Assembly (NCBI GenBank): GCA_041917055.1
Contig: JAYRYJ010000009.1
Span: forward strand, 62,001-126,000
From: Pseudaquidulcibacter sp041917055
Lineage (GTDB): Bacteria > Pseudomonadota > Alphaproteobacteria > Caulobacterales > Aquidulcibacteraceae
Direction: 5' to 3'
DNA: 64,000 nucleotides
Shown piece by piece: positions 54,121 to 62,351 of this stretch. Position 1 is the stretch's first letter; every line of letters begins with the position of its first letter. A program made the translations under genes and the position numbers. Under the pieces are notes generated by a model, which was given only the letters and a program-made list of their open reading frames with translations, did no database searches and was not told where the DNA came from.

Positions 54121-54899
54121 TGACCCAAGGCGCTAAGACATTCAAAAACCGCAAATTCAATTTGGTTTCAAATGAATGGCAAGATGGAACGCGCGAATTG
54201 GCACGCGAAATGCCAATTGCCTTTGTTTTTAATGGCACAAGCCATGCAGTTATGATGGCAAGCCCGATTGATTTGTGCGATTTTGTTTTGGGCTTTTCTT
54301 TTTGTGAAGGGATAATTGCCGATAAAGACGAAATCGAAAATGTCGAAATCATAAGCACTATAAAAGGCATGGAAATTCAAATCGAATTATCCCACACAGC
54401 AAACAGCAATTTTATTCGCCAAAGAAATTTGCGCCTTGGGCCAGTTGGTTGTGGAATGTGTGGGATTGAAAGCCTTGATGCTGCTTTGCCAAAAATTGAC
54501 CGCCTTGATGATGGAACGCGATTTTCACCCGCCCAAATCATTGCGGGTTTTGCCAAATTACAAGAATTGCAAGAATTGGGTGCAAAAACTTGGGCGGTAC
54601 ATGCCGCCGCCTTTATGGATGCGCATGGCGAGGTCTTGATAATTCGCGAGGATATAGGTCGTCACAATGCCTTGGATAAATTAATCGGCGCACTATTGGA
54701 CGAAAATATTGAGGCCACCAAGGGTGCGATTTTATTGACCAGTCGAATTTCAATCGATTTAATCCAAAAGGCCGCCGCCATAAAATGCCCAACAATTTGC
54801 GCAATTTCGGCACCATCGTCTTTGGCTCTAACGGCTGCAAAAGCTGCAAATATGAAAATTTTCGCAATTGTCAGGAAAGACGGCTTGGAAGAGTTTTAG
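54120..54899 (+). CDS. fdhD: Formate dehydrogenase sulfurtransferase FdhD (FdsC)
   Basis: A 259-residue accessory protein that sulfurates the molybdenum cofactor before insertion into FdsA. It has the conserved cysteine loop GPVGCGMCGIESLD and the signature EDIGRHNALDKLIG. Cofactor-pocket residues lie in LLTSRISIDLIQKAA and ISAPSSLAL. Translation is coupled to fdsA by TAATG. The next gene is convergent, with only a 4-bp overlap, so the small delta subunit gene fdsD, which often follows, is absent here. Confidence 0.95.
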   Translation: MTQGAKTFKNRKFNLVSNEWQDGTRELAREMPIAFVFNGTSHAVMMASPIDLCDFVLGFSFCEGIIADKDEIENVEIISTIKGMEIQIELSHTANSNFIRQRNLRLGPVGCGMCGIESLDAALPKIDRLDDGTRFSPAQIIAGFAKLQELQELGAKTWAVHAAAFMDAHGEVLIIREDIGRHNALDKLIGALLDENIEATKGAILLTSRISIDLIQKAAAIKCPTICAISAPSSLALTAAKAANMKIFAIVRKDGLEEF

Positions 54900-55669
54900 A
54901 CCATGGCGCGATAAAGGCTGTAAAGGCTTGATAGCGTAAGGACAAAACCAACCGCCGTCAAAAGCCGATTCGCAGAAATGCGCTTTGCGAGGATTGCCCC
55001 AATAGGCGCAGCAATAATGCCGCCAATAATAAGACCGACAATCGCCTCTGAAACGCCTTTAAAACCGATTGTGAGAATAAAGGTCGCCGAAATTGTGAGG
55101 GTTAGAAAAAATTCCGCAGTATTCACAGTACCGATAACTTTTCGCGGTTCAACACCCTGTATCAAAAGGTTTGACGTCACAACAGGGCCCCAACCGCCAC
55201 CGCCTGCTGCATCAAGGAAACCGCCGATTAGGCCCAATGGTGTTGTGACGCGTGCGTCTTTAAATTCTGCGCCGCGCCGGTGGGACACGCCGCGAATTAA
55301 AAGATAAATGCCGACACCGGTTAAATAGGTCATTACCAACGGCTTTGCGGATTTCGCATCAATTTGAGTAAGGACATAAGCACCGATTATGCCGCCAATC
55401 ATTCCGGGAATTGCAAGCCTTGTGAATAATTTCCAATCGACATTTTTGTGCAAAATATGCGAAATACCGGATGCAGCAGTTGTAAATAATTCGGCCAAAT
55501 GAATTCCCGAAGAGGCGCGGGTTGGCGGCACACCAAGAATCGAAACCAAAATCGTACTAGAAATTACGCCATATGCCATGCCCAATGCGCCATCAATCAA
55601 TTGCGCAAAAAAACCCGCCAAAATGAAAGGCCAAATTTTTTCCAATTCGAAGACAAAGTGTTCAAGCAT
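54896..55669 (-). CDS. TauE/SafE family permease
   Basis: A 257-residue inner-membrane protein with about eight helices of the sulfite exporter TauE/SafE family. The duplicated family motif is seen at GFFAQLIDGALGMAYGVIS and GLIGGFLDAAGGGGWGPVVTS. Members move sulfite, sulfoacetate or other organic anions. Being convergent with the formate dehydrogenase operon, it is not clearly part of that pathway. Substrate unknown. Confidence 0.88.
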   Translation of the reverse strand: MLEHFVFELEKIWPFILAGFFAQLIDGALGMAYGVISSTILVSILGVPPTRASSGIHLAELFTTAASGISHILHKNVDWKLFTRLAIPGMIGGIIGAYVLTQIDAKSAKPLVMTYLTGVGIYLLIRGVSHRRGAEFKDARVTTPLGLIGGFLDAAGGGGWGPVVTSNLLIQGVEPRKVIGTVNTAEFFLTLTISATFILTIGFKGVSEAIVGLIIGGIIAAPIGAILAKRISANRLLTAVGFVLTLSSLYSLYRAMV

Positions 55670-55740
55670 TTTCAGAGTCTAGCAATTGTTTGCGATAGCG
55701 CAATCAGGGAATCGGAAAAATAATTTTGTATTTGGCACCA

Positions 55741-55768
55741 AAAACAAAAAAGCCCGCCAATGGCGGGC
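55741..55768 (-). terminator. Terminator of rpmG
   Basis: On the minus strand, GCCCGCC-ATT-GGCGGGC (55752-55768) is followed by TTTTTTGTTTTT. It lies 22 bp past the rpmG stop. Confidence 0.9.
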
Positions 55769-55789
55769 AATTTCGCAAAGTTGAAAAAA

Positions 55790-55957
55790 CTATTTAATTT
55801 TGCCTTCAACAAACTCAACATGTTTACGAACCACAGGATCGTATTTATTCATGCGAAGTTTTTCGGTTTTGGTGCGGGCATTCTTTTTAGTTACATAAAA
55901 GAAACCGGTGCCAGCCGAAGAATTAAGGCGAATTTTGATTGAGGCTGGTTTAGCCAT
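55790..55957 (-). CDS. rpmG: Ribosomal protein L33
   Basis: A 55-residue large-subunit ribosomal protein, MAKPASIKIRLNSSAGTGFF at its start, then YVTKKNARTKTEKLRMNKYD and PVVRKHVEFVEGKIK. This is the zinc-free, cysteine-less form (the C-minus paralogue) usual in alphaproteobacteria. It is monocistronic with a strong terminator. Its length explains why it is easily overlooked. Confidence 0.97.
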   Translation of the reverse strand: MAKPASIKIRLNSSAGTGFFYVTKKNARTKTEKLRMNKYDPVVRKHVEFVEGKIK

Positions 55958-56025
55958 GATGAAACCCCTGTCGCAAATGCGAGATTAAACTGAAGGCGTG
56001 CCTAGACCATAAAGGACATGCTAAG

Positions 56026-57180
56026 TCAAGAAAGGTTTTCAGTTTTGCGACCTAAAACAAACATTAAAACAGGCAAAAGCCCGATTATTGACAGTGAAAT
56101 CAATAGTGAATCTGCACCTTTCGCCTCCATAAGGCCGCCGCCCAATGCGGGTGCAAGCAATTGCCCGACGCAATAGGTCGTGCCGAATGTGGCATTGGCA
56201 ATTGCGATTTTTGAAGCATTAAACCCTTCGGCAACGCCAACAAGCCCTAATGTATAAAATCCGGTTACAAAGCCCGACCAAATGCAAACTAATAATAAAA
56301 CCAAATTCGGCGAATGGGCAAAAAACAAAGCAATCGGCAGGATAAAGGCGACAATTGAAATTAAAATCATTGCCTTTTTGCGCCCGATTCTATCTGCTAG
56401 AATTCCTAAAGGCCATTGGAAAATAATATTGCCAATCGCGGCGGCACTTAGCATTAGGCCAGCAAAAACGTCACCAAATCCATTTTCGCGCGACCAAATC
56501 GGGAAAAGATTAAAGGCGGCGGTTTCAAGCCCACCAATTGCAAATGCAGGCATAAAAATCGCGGGGAAAAGGAACATTAATTTATAAGTATCCCAAAACC
56601 CATGCCCCGAGATTTCAGGCTTTGAAGCGGGAATTGTTTTCAATAGGAACATTGGCAAAACCAATAGATTAAGGGCATTGGCGACCAGAATATTGAAATT
56701 AGATGCATAACCGAATTTCGCAATCATCACGCCGCCAATGCCAATGCCACCATAAAAAATAACAGCATAAAAGCCAAAAATTTGCCCCCGCTTTTCGGGC
56801 GGCGCAAGTTCCAAAATCCAGGATTCTGAGGCTATAAAAAGGAATGTTCCGGTAATTGCGAAACCAATTCGAATGATGGTCCATAAAATCGGCTCATGTG
56901 CTAAAAGTGCTATTGTATATAAAGTGGCATTTATGATTATGGTTGCAAACAAGGCCTTTTTAACTGGGATATAATGTAAAACCTTTGGCAAATATGGGGT
57001 CAAAAATAGGGGTGCAGCACCAATAAAAGTAACTAATAAACCAATCGCCCCACTAGAAAGCCCCAAATCGGACATGCGAAGCGCGAACAAAGGCGCAAGC
57101 AGCCCAAACCCGATTGATGAAATAAACCCCGCCGATAAAGCAACAGCGATTGTGATATAGGGGTTTAGAGCTTTCGACAT
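56026..57180 (-). CDS. Major facilitator superfamily transporter (YcaD-like)
   Basis: A 384-residue 12-helix transporter. MFS motif A appears in the cytoplasmic loop between helices 8 and 9 as GILADRIGRKKAM. The block ESWILELAPPEKRGQIFGFYAV after helix 4-5 resembles the YcaD/sugar-type group of drug:H+ antiporter-1 proteins. Residues FLTPYLPKVL replace the usual N-terminal motif A. Substrate unknown. It is divergent from the Buf cluster. Confidence 0.88.
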   Translation of the reverse strand: MSKALNPYITIAVALSAGFISSIGFGLLAPLFALRMSDLGLSSGAIGLLVTFIGAAPLFLTPYLPKVLHYIPVKKALFATIIINATLYTIALLAHEPILWTIIRIGFAITGTFLFIASESWILELAPPEKRGQIFGFYAVIFYGGIGIGGVMIAKFGYASNFNILVANALNLLVLPMFLLKTIPASKPEISGHGFWDTYKLMFLFPAIFMPAFAIGGLETAAFNLFPIWSRENGFGDVFAGLMLSAAAIGNIIFQWPLGILADRIGRKKAMILISIVAFILPIALFFAHSPNLVLLLVCIWSGFVTGFYTLGLVGVAEGFNASKIAIANATFGTTYCVGQLLAPALGGGLMEAKGADSLLISLSIIGLLPVLMFVLGRKTENLS

Positions 57181-57264
57181 CTTTGCGCTATTAATTCAAT
57201 AGTTATTCTTATGCAATTGCATGAATTTTTTTGCCGCTCTATTTTGCAAAAACACAAAACCCTT

Positions 57265-57290
57265 GTAACCATTTATAAAAAGGGTGCGTA
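57265..57290 (+). promoter_or_regulatory. SigF-like ECF promoter of the Buf cluster
   Basis: GTAACC (57265-57270), then 16 bp, then CGTA (57287-57290). As I recall it, the consensus for SigF-dependent promoters in Caulobacter is GTAACC-N16-CGAA. The site matches it exactly except for one base, at the right spacing, 43 bp upstream of the bufA ATG. SigF controls Buf-type operons there. No sigF or anti-sigma gene lies in this window. Confidence 0.65.
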
Positions 57291-57333
57291 TTACTTATTG
57301 TCAGGGCGAACTGACCTATCACGGAGTAGATTT

Positions 57334-57603
57334 ATGAAAAAAACACCAATTATTATCGGAACCGCGGCTTTTGCATTTGTTGCGGGGGCATCTATTATTG
57401 CGACATCGTCTAATGCTGGCAATATGGGCGCAGGTGCAAATATGGAAAAATGCGCGGGCGTCGTAAAAGCGGGCAAAAATGATTGCGCTTCAAACGGCCA
57501 TTCTTGCGCAGGTATGGCGAAAAAAGACGGTGACACCAATGAATGGGTGAAGGTTCCAAAAGGAACATGCATGAAATTGGTCAATGGCCGCGTTGTAAAT
57601 TAA
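57334..57603 (+). CDS. bufA: DUF2282 bufferin precursor peptide
   Basis: An 89-residue exported precursor. A signal peptide (KKTPIIIGTAAFAFVAGASI) precedes a core with four cysteines at 40, 51, 58 and 79, in the contexts EKCAG, NDCAS, HSCAG and GTCMK. The family-typical KAGKNDCASNGHSCAG and VPKGTC are present, while the common EKCYG is EKCAG here. In known bufferins/HvfA peptides, cysteines of this core are turned by the neighbouring MNIO enzyme into thiol-derived heterocycles or thioamides that bind copper. ACGGAG precedes the ATG. It is 8 bp upstream of bufB. Confidence 0.9.
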   Translation: MKKTPIIIGTAAFAFVAGASIIATSSNAGNMGAGANMEKCAGVVKAGKNDCASNGHSCAGMAKKDGDTNEWVKVPKGTCMKLVNGRVVN

Positions 57604-57611
57604 TTATCGAA

Positions 57612-58451
57612 ATGCCCGTCAAAATGAAATGCGGAATTAACCCCAAACCCAAACATTTTGACGGGCTTTTGCTGCGCGAATATGAATTTGGATTTTTGGA
57701 ATTTCATACTGAAAATCTGTTTTTGAAAGGCTTGGCTTATTCCAAAATCGAAAAACTGCGTGCCGATTATGAATTTTCCTTTCATTCGGTCGGCGTGTCA
57801 TTGGGGTCTTATGATGGTTTGCGCATGGACCATGTTGCAAAAATCACGGCCGAAATTGACAGATTTGACCCCATTTTGGTTTCTGAACATCTAAGTTTTT
57901 CGGGTATTCATCAAAGATTTACGCCCGATTTATTGCCTTTGCCATTGAATGATGAAAGTCTGTCGGTTTTTATTCGTAATATTGATGAATACCAAAATGC
58001 GATTAATAGGCGGGTTTTGATTGAAAATCCGTCGCAATATATCGCTTTTCAAAACGAAACCTATGAATTGCATGATTTTCTAAATGAAATTTGCGCGCGC
58101 ACGGGTTGCGGCGTTTTGCTTGACGTCAATAATCTTGAAGTCTGTGACAATAATATAGGCGCGAATGCGATGGCGATTATTGAGGGTTTAAAGCCCGAAA
58201 ATATCGGTCAATTTCATCTGGCGGGTTATAAGGAAATGCCAAAACCAAACGGTACAATTTTCCTTGATAATCATGGCGCACGGGTTTTTCCCAAGGTTTG
58301 GGAATTATATCGCGCGGCAATAAAGCGTTTTGGCAATCTCCCAAGCCTTTTGGAATGGGACGATGAAGTGCCGGAACTTTTGGTGCTAAACCAAGAATGT
58401 GACAAAGCAAATTCCATAAAGTCGGAGGTTTTGGCACATGAATTCGCTTGA
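57612..58451 (+). CDS. bufB: DUF692 multinuclear iron oxidase (MNIO), RiPP modification
   Basis: A 279-residue TIM-barrel enzyme of the MbnB/DUF692 family that oxidises cysteines of the BufA precursor. Likely metal and active-site residues are His32 and Asn35 (FHTEN), His58 (FSFHSVG), Glu92/His93 (SEHLS), Glu138/Asn139 (LIENPS), Asp171 and Asn173/174 (LLDVNN), His202 (FHLAGY), Asp219/His221 (DNHGARV) and Glu248 (EWDDEVPE). All canonical positions look filled. The ATG at 57612 is preferred; the ATG at 57624 is an option. The stop overlaps bufC by 14 bp. Confidence 0.92.
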   Translation: MPVKMKCGINPKPKHFDGLLLREYEFGFLEFHTENLFLKGLAYSKIEKLRADYEFSFHSVGVSLGSYDGLRMDHVAKITAEIDRFDPILVSEHLSFSGIHQRFTPDLLPLPLNDESLSVFIRNIDEYQNAINRRVLIENPSQYIAFQNETYELHDFLNEICARTGCGVLLDVNNLEVCDNNIGANAMAIIEGLKPENIGQFHLAGYKEMPKPNGTIFLDNHGARVFPKVWELYRAAIKRFGNLPSLLEWDDEVPELLVLNQECDKANSIKSEVLAHEFA

Positions 58452-59172
58452 AACTCTGCAAACAGATTTTTTAAGCGCCATTTATGGCGCGCCGAATTTG
58501 CAAGGTTTAAAAGCGGGTTTTACCGATAATCTTGATATTTATCGCAATAATTTGGTTTTGGGCCTATATGAAAATCTAAGTGGAAAATTCCCGATTGTTT
58601 TGGAATTATTAGGTTCCGAATTCTTTGAAAATACGGCGGCACAATTCATTAAATTCGAACCTTTGAATCAAGGCCATAATAATGATTTCGGCGCGAAGTT
58701 ATCGCTTTTTCTTGAAGGCTTTCTTGAAAGTGATTTCAAATTTGTGGCTAAAATCGCCGAAATTGAATGGGCGAAATTTGTCGCCGAAAGCCAGTCGCAG
58801 CTAAATAAAGTCGGATTTGCCGAAATTGCCAATGCACTACAAATCGGGAATATGAATATTGAATTAAACCCCAGCCTTTCCCTTATCCATGCCGATTTTA
58901 ACGCTTTCGAATTGTATTTCGCGCATTTGAATGGGGACATTGACGGGTTTCAATTCAAAACAGTGCCGCAAAATATTGCGATATGGGCAAATGAAGAATT
59001 TGAACCATGTTTTAAAGTTTTGGACAAGTTTGAAAGTGATTTCTTAGCCACAATGAAAATGGGCATTTCGATTATTGAGGCATTGGAAAACACAATTCAA
59101 AACCACGGACAAAATGAAGAAAATCAGGCAAAATTCGTCGCACTTTGTGACTTGGGCCTCTTGAAAATTTAG
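58438..59172 (+). CDS. bufC: DUF2063 partner protein of the MNIO enzyme
   Basis: A 244-residue protein of the DUF2063/HvfC family. The N-terminal helical domain shows LQTDFLSAIYG, DIYRNNLVLGLYENLSGKFP and LELLGSEFFENTAAQF, and a C-terminal domain is less conserved. In related systems it binds the precursor peptide and delivers it to the DUF692 enzyme, as MbnC does for MbnB. The 14-bp overlap with bufB supports stoichiometric coupling. Confidence 0.9.
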   Translation: MNSLETLQTDFLSAIYGAPNLQGLKAGFTDNLDIYRNNLVLGLYENLSGKFPIVLELLGSEFFENTAAQFIKFEPLNQGHNNDFGAKLSLFLEGFLESDFKFVAKIAEIEWAKFVAESQSQLNKVGFAEIANALQIGNMNIELNPSLSLIHADFNAFELYFAHLNGDIDGFQFKTVPQNIAIWANEEFEPCFKVLDKFESDFLATMKMGISIIEALENTIQNHGQNEENQAKFVALCDLGLLKI

Positions 59173-59182
59173 GGAGATTAAA

Positions 59183-59584
59183 TTGAATAAATCAGAAAAA
59201 ATCCTTTGGGCGCACGCCCAAGGGCAAGACATTGTATTGCTTGGCATCAGGCTTTGGATTGCGAATATTTTCTTGCGCTCCGGCATATTAAAACTGCAAT
59301 CATGGGATAGCACTATTTCATTATTCCAAGAGGAATATGCTTTGCCATTCTTGCCCCCTCAATTGGCGGCATTTATGGGAACGGGCGCAGAAATTTTGGG
59401 TGGGGCCTTGGTTTTATTGGGGTTTTTCACACCTTTGGGCGCGTTCATATTGTTTGGTGTGACTTCGGTGATTGAATTATTCGTCTATCCCGGAACGAAT
59501 GATCATTATCATTGGCTATTATTATTGGCGGTTTTGATATTTTTCGGCAGCGGAAAATGGGGCGTTTCGGGCTTTAGGAAATAG
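59183..59584 (+). CDS. bufD: DoxX family membrane protein of the Buf cluster
   Basis: A 133-residue four-helix membrane protein of the DoxX family. The segment RLWIANIFLRSGILKLQSWDS, then PQLAAFMGTGAEILGGALVL, and a C-terminal helix (YHWLLLLAVLIFFGSGKW) are typical. It starts with TTG after a strong AGGGAGA site. DoxX proteins close Buf/Hvf-type operons, and their role (redox or export support) is not settled. Its 3' end overlaps folC by 11 bp. Confidence 0.88.
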   Translation: MNKSEKILWAHAQGQDIVLLGIRLWIANIFLRSGILKLQSWDSTISLFQEEYALPFLPPQLAAFMGTGAEILGGALVLLGFFTPLGAFILFGVTSVIELFVYPGTNDHYHWLLLLAVLIFFGSGKWGVSGFRK

Positions 59585-60842
59585 GCAATGTCGCCAAAAC
59601 ATCACCTGCAAGATAAAGGCTGCCGCATATAACAATGCGGCGGTTTTTGCCGCGTGTTGCCAATTGAAAGGCGTCTTTAAAATCACCGCTAATCCTGGTG
59701 TTCATTTTCAAATGGCGCGCAATAAGGGCGACGTCTTGGACTTTTGCACTATTTGACGAAGTCGCAATTTCGATTGGCAGAATTAGGGGGTTAAATGCCG
59801 TGAAATTCTTCAAAAACCCACCAATGTCCTTATTATTAAGAAAACCGCATATTAAAACAATTGGCTTTTCTTCAATCAAGTTTAGCTTTTCAAGAAATGC
59901 CGCCAGTGCGCGCCCACCATGTGGATTATGCCCGCCATCAAGCCAGATTTCGCAATTTTTTTGGTTCGCAATTTCGCCAATCCAGCCCCAATTCAATTTT
60001 TGCAAGCGCGCCGGCCATTTTGCGGATTTTATGCCGTTTGCGATTGCAGTGTCATCTATTCCCAAAATCTTTGCTGCCATAATCGCATTTGCGGCATTTT
60101 CTAATTGATGAGGGCCTTCCAAAGAAGGGTTTGGCAATTCCATAAATTCATTTTCGGTTTGAAAACAATATTTGCCATATGACATGAAGGCATCAAAATC
60201 GCGCCCAAAAATGTGAAGCGGCGCTTTTAATTTAGCCGCTTCTTGCTCAATCACTTCCAAAACTTCATCATTTTGTCTCGCGACAATTAATTGTGTATTT
60301 TCGCGCAATATTCCACATTTTTCGCGCGTGATTTCAAGAATATCTTCACCCAAATATTCTTTATGATCATAGTCAATTGGGGTGAGAATAGTTAGAAGTT
60401 TGTTAGTGACGGCATTTGTCGCATCAAGCCTGCCACCCAAACCGGTTTCTAGCAAAAGATAATCCGCGACGGTTTTGGAAAATGCGATAAAGCCTGCCAA
60501 TGTTTCGGCTTCAAAAATCGTTAGCGGAATATTTTGGGCGATTTCTTTAACTTGGCGAGCGATTTCAAGAAGTTTGGACTCGGCGATTTGCCTCCCTGCG
60601 ACCACAAATCTCTCATGGATTGTCACTAAATGTGGCGAAGTATAGACATGGCATTTCTTTCCCGCGCTTTCCAAAATTGCGCGCAAAAATGCCAAAGTCG
60701 AACCCTTACCGTTCGTCCCCGCGACATGAATTATGGGCGGCAAAGTGATTTCAAGCATGGAGAGAGCTTTTTGAATACGCTCCAACCCCAAATCAATAAC
60801 ACGCGGGAAAGAATAAAAAATATCGGCGGCAGTTTGCGACAT
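59574..60842 (-). CDS. folC: Folylpolyglutamate/dihydrofolate synthase
   Basis: A 422-residue Mur-ligase-like enzyme adding glutamate to folates (and to dihydropteroate if bifunctional). ATP loop HVAGTNGKGSTLAFLRAILE, HLVTIHERFVV, ETGLGGRLDATN, the DHKEYLG lid, and LDGGHNPHGGRALAAF are all present. It ends the trp-acc-fol gene block that is conserved in alphaproteobacteria, although here the ICMT-like gene interrupts it on the opposite strand. Confidence 0.96.
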   Translation of the reverse strand: MSQTAADIFYSFPRVIDLGLERIQKALSMLEITLPPIIHVAGTNGKGSTLAFLRAILESAGKKCHVYTSPHLVTIHERFVVAGRQIAESKLLEIARQVKEIAQNIPLTIFEAETLAGFIAFSKTVADYLLLETGLGGRLDATNAVTNKLLTILTPIDYDHKEYLGEDILEITREKCGILRENTQLIVARQNDEVLEVIEQEAAKLKAPLHIFGRDFDAFMSYGKYCFQTENEFMELPNPSLEGPHQLENAANAIMAAKILGIDDTAIANGIKSAKWPARLQKLNWGWIGEIANQKNCEIWLDGGHNPHGGRALAAFLEKLNLIEEKPIVLICGFLNNKDIGGFLKNFTAFNPLILPIEIATSSNSAKVQDVALIARHLKMNTRISGDFKDAFQLATRGKNRRIVICGSLYLAGDVLATLPIS

Positions 60843-60920
60843 AATGAAAGATAAAACGCTTGAATTTGAGTATAAAAATCCTATTTAGTCCAGTAGCATT
60901 TTGTTTTACAGGGGTAAATT

Positions 60921-61493
60921 GTGGCAGCAGAACTTAATTTGAACCGTATGCGGGATTCTCGCCTTGCTTTATTGGTTTGCGTCGTAATTTATTTCTTTAC
61001 AAAACCGATTGCTGAATCTGGCACCTTGTGGCGTTTGTTCTTCGACATTGTCGGTTTTGGCCTTGTGGTTTTGGGCGCTGTCGGGCGCATTTATACCACG
61101 GCCTTTCTTGGCGGTCATAAAAACAAAAACCTAATTACCGAGGGGCCATTTTCCAAAGTTCGCAACCCGCTTTATGTTTTTTCAATCATTGGCGTTGCAG
61201 GTATTGCGTTTTTGACTGCGCGCCCTTTGATAATCATTCTTGCCCCCGCACTGACTATTTGGATTTATCATTATTTGGTAAAGCGCGAAGAGGCATTTTT
61301 GGAAGCCGAATTCGGCGCGCCCTATACTGAATATTTGAAAAATGTCCCGCGTTTTGTTCCCAACCTGTCATTGAAAGGCACGGCGGAAACCATAACCACC
61401 AATCCAAAACTGTTGTATACTGCGGTAATGGATTCAATCTGGTGGTTTGTGGCAATTCCATTATTCATGATTTTGGAACATTTCGGAAAATAA
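60921..61493 (+). CDS. ICMT/phospholipid methyltransferase-like membrane protein
   Basis: A 190-residue integral-membrane methyltransferase-like protein with helices at residues 14-27, 40-60, 85-120 and 170-185. The signature is LITEGPFSKVRNPLYVFSIIG, and the C-terminal SAM-related part is KREEAFLEAEFGAPYTEYLKN. The start is GTG after AGGGGTAA. It is the second member of this family in the window and is inserted between folC and accD on the opposite strand. Substrate unknown. Confidence 0.85.
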   Translation: MAAELNLNRMRDSRLALLVCVVIYFFTKPIAESGTLWRLFFDIVGFGLVVLGAVGRIYTTAFLGGHKNKNLITEGPFSKVRNPLYVFSIIGVAGIAFLTARPLIIILAPALTIWIYHYLVKREEAFLEAEFGAPYTEYLKNVPRFVPNLSLKGTAETITTNPKLLYTAVMDSIWWFVAIPLFMILEHFGK

Positions 61494-62351
61494 TCAAGCC
61501 GCCTTTGAAAATGGCGCCAACATTGATAGTATTTTACCAAATTCGGTGCGTAAGTCTTTGCGATGTACCACCATATCGACCATGCCGTGTTCTTTTAGAT
61601 ATTCCGAGCGTTGAAAACCCGCCGGAAGTTTTTGGCGAATGGTTTGTTCAATAACGCGCGGGCCCGCAAAACCGATTAAGGCATCTGGTTCGGCGATATG
61701 CACATCACCCAACATGGCATAGGATGCTGTAACGCCGCCGGTTGTCGGGTCGGTCAAAAGCACCAAATACGGAAGGCCTTTTTCGCGCAACAAATCAATT
61801 GCCAAAGTTGTGCGCGGCATTTGCATTAAAGATAAAATCCCCTCTTGCATACGCGCACCACCGGCGGCAGTCACGCAAATAAGGGCGCAATTCTTCTCGA
61901 TAGCGGTTTCGGCGGCCTTGATGAATGCTTCACCCGCCGCCATGCCCAAAGAGCCGCCCATAAAGGCGAAATCTTGAACGATTATAACGACATTATGCGC
62001 TTTCAATTTGCCAAAGCCGATTGACATACAATCTTGCTTGCCACTTTGCGCGCGCGCGGTTTTAAGGCGATCGACATATTTTCTGTCATCTTTAAATTTA
62101 AGTGGATCTTCGACCACGCTTGGCAAAGGAATTTCCTCAAAAACGCCGTCATCAAACAAATATTTAAGGCGCAAATCGGCCCCAATTCGCATATGGCGTC
62201 CACGCGGGGTTACCCATAATGCGGCTTCCAAATCAGATTTGAAAAGCATATCGCCGGAATCCGGGCATTTTACCCATAAATTATCCGGTGTGTCGGTTTT
62301 TGGTTTCAATAATTTATTGATACCGGGGCGGATTCTATCAAGCCAAGACAT
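61494..62351 (-). CDS. accD: Acetyl-CoA carboxylase carboxyltransferase beta subunit
   Basis: A 285-residue subunit that, with AccA, transfers carboxyl from biotin to acetyl-CoA. The crotonase-fold core is intact: IVVQDFAFMGGSLGMAAGEAF, CVTAAGGARMQEGILSLMQM, DPTTGGVTASYAMLGDVHIAEP and GPRVIEQTIRQKLPAGFQ. The N-terminal zinc ribbon is degenerate. The first Cys is kept (VKCPDSGDM), but the other three Cys are lost (VTPRGRHMRI), a pattern shared with other alphaproteobacteria. It starts on the trpA stop (TAATG). Confidence 0.97.
   Translation of the reverse strand: MSWLDRIRPGINKLLKPKTDTPDNLWVKCPDSGDMLFKSDLEAALWVTPRGRHMRIGADLRLKYLFDDGVFEEIPLPSVVEDPLKFKDDRKYVDRLKTARAQSGKQDCMSIGFGKLKAHNVVIIVQDFAFMGGSLGMAAGEAFIKAAETAIEKNCALICVTAAGGARMQEGILSLMQMPRTTLAIDLLREKGLPYLVLLTDPTTGGVTASYAMLGDVHIAEPDALIGFAGPRVIEQTIRQKLPAGFQRSEYLKEHGMVDMVVHRKDLRTEFGKILSMLAPFSKAA

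Noticed and set aside
61494..62351. AccD zinc ribbon missing three cysteines as a possible novel loss
   Set aside because: The same degenerate ribbon is, as I recall, normal in alphaproteobacterial AccD, so it is a lineage trait.
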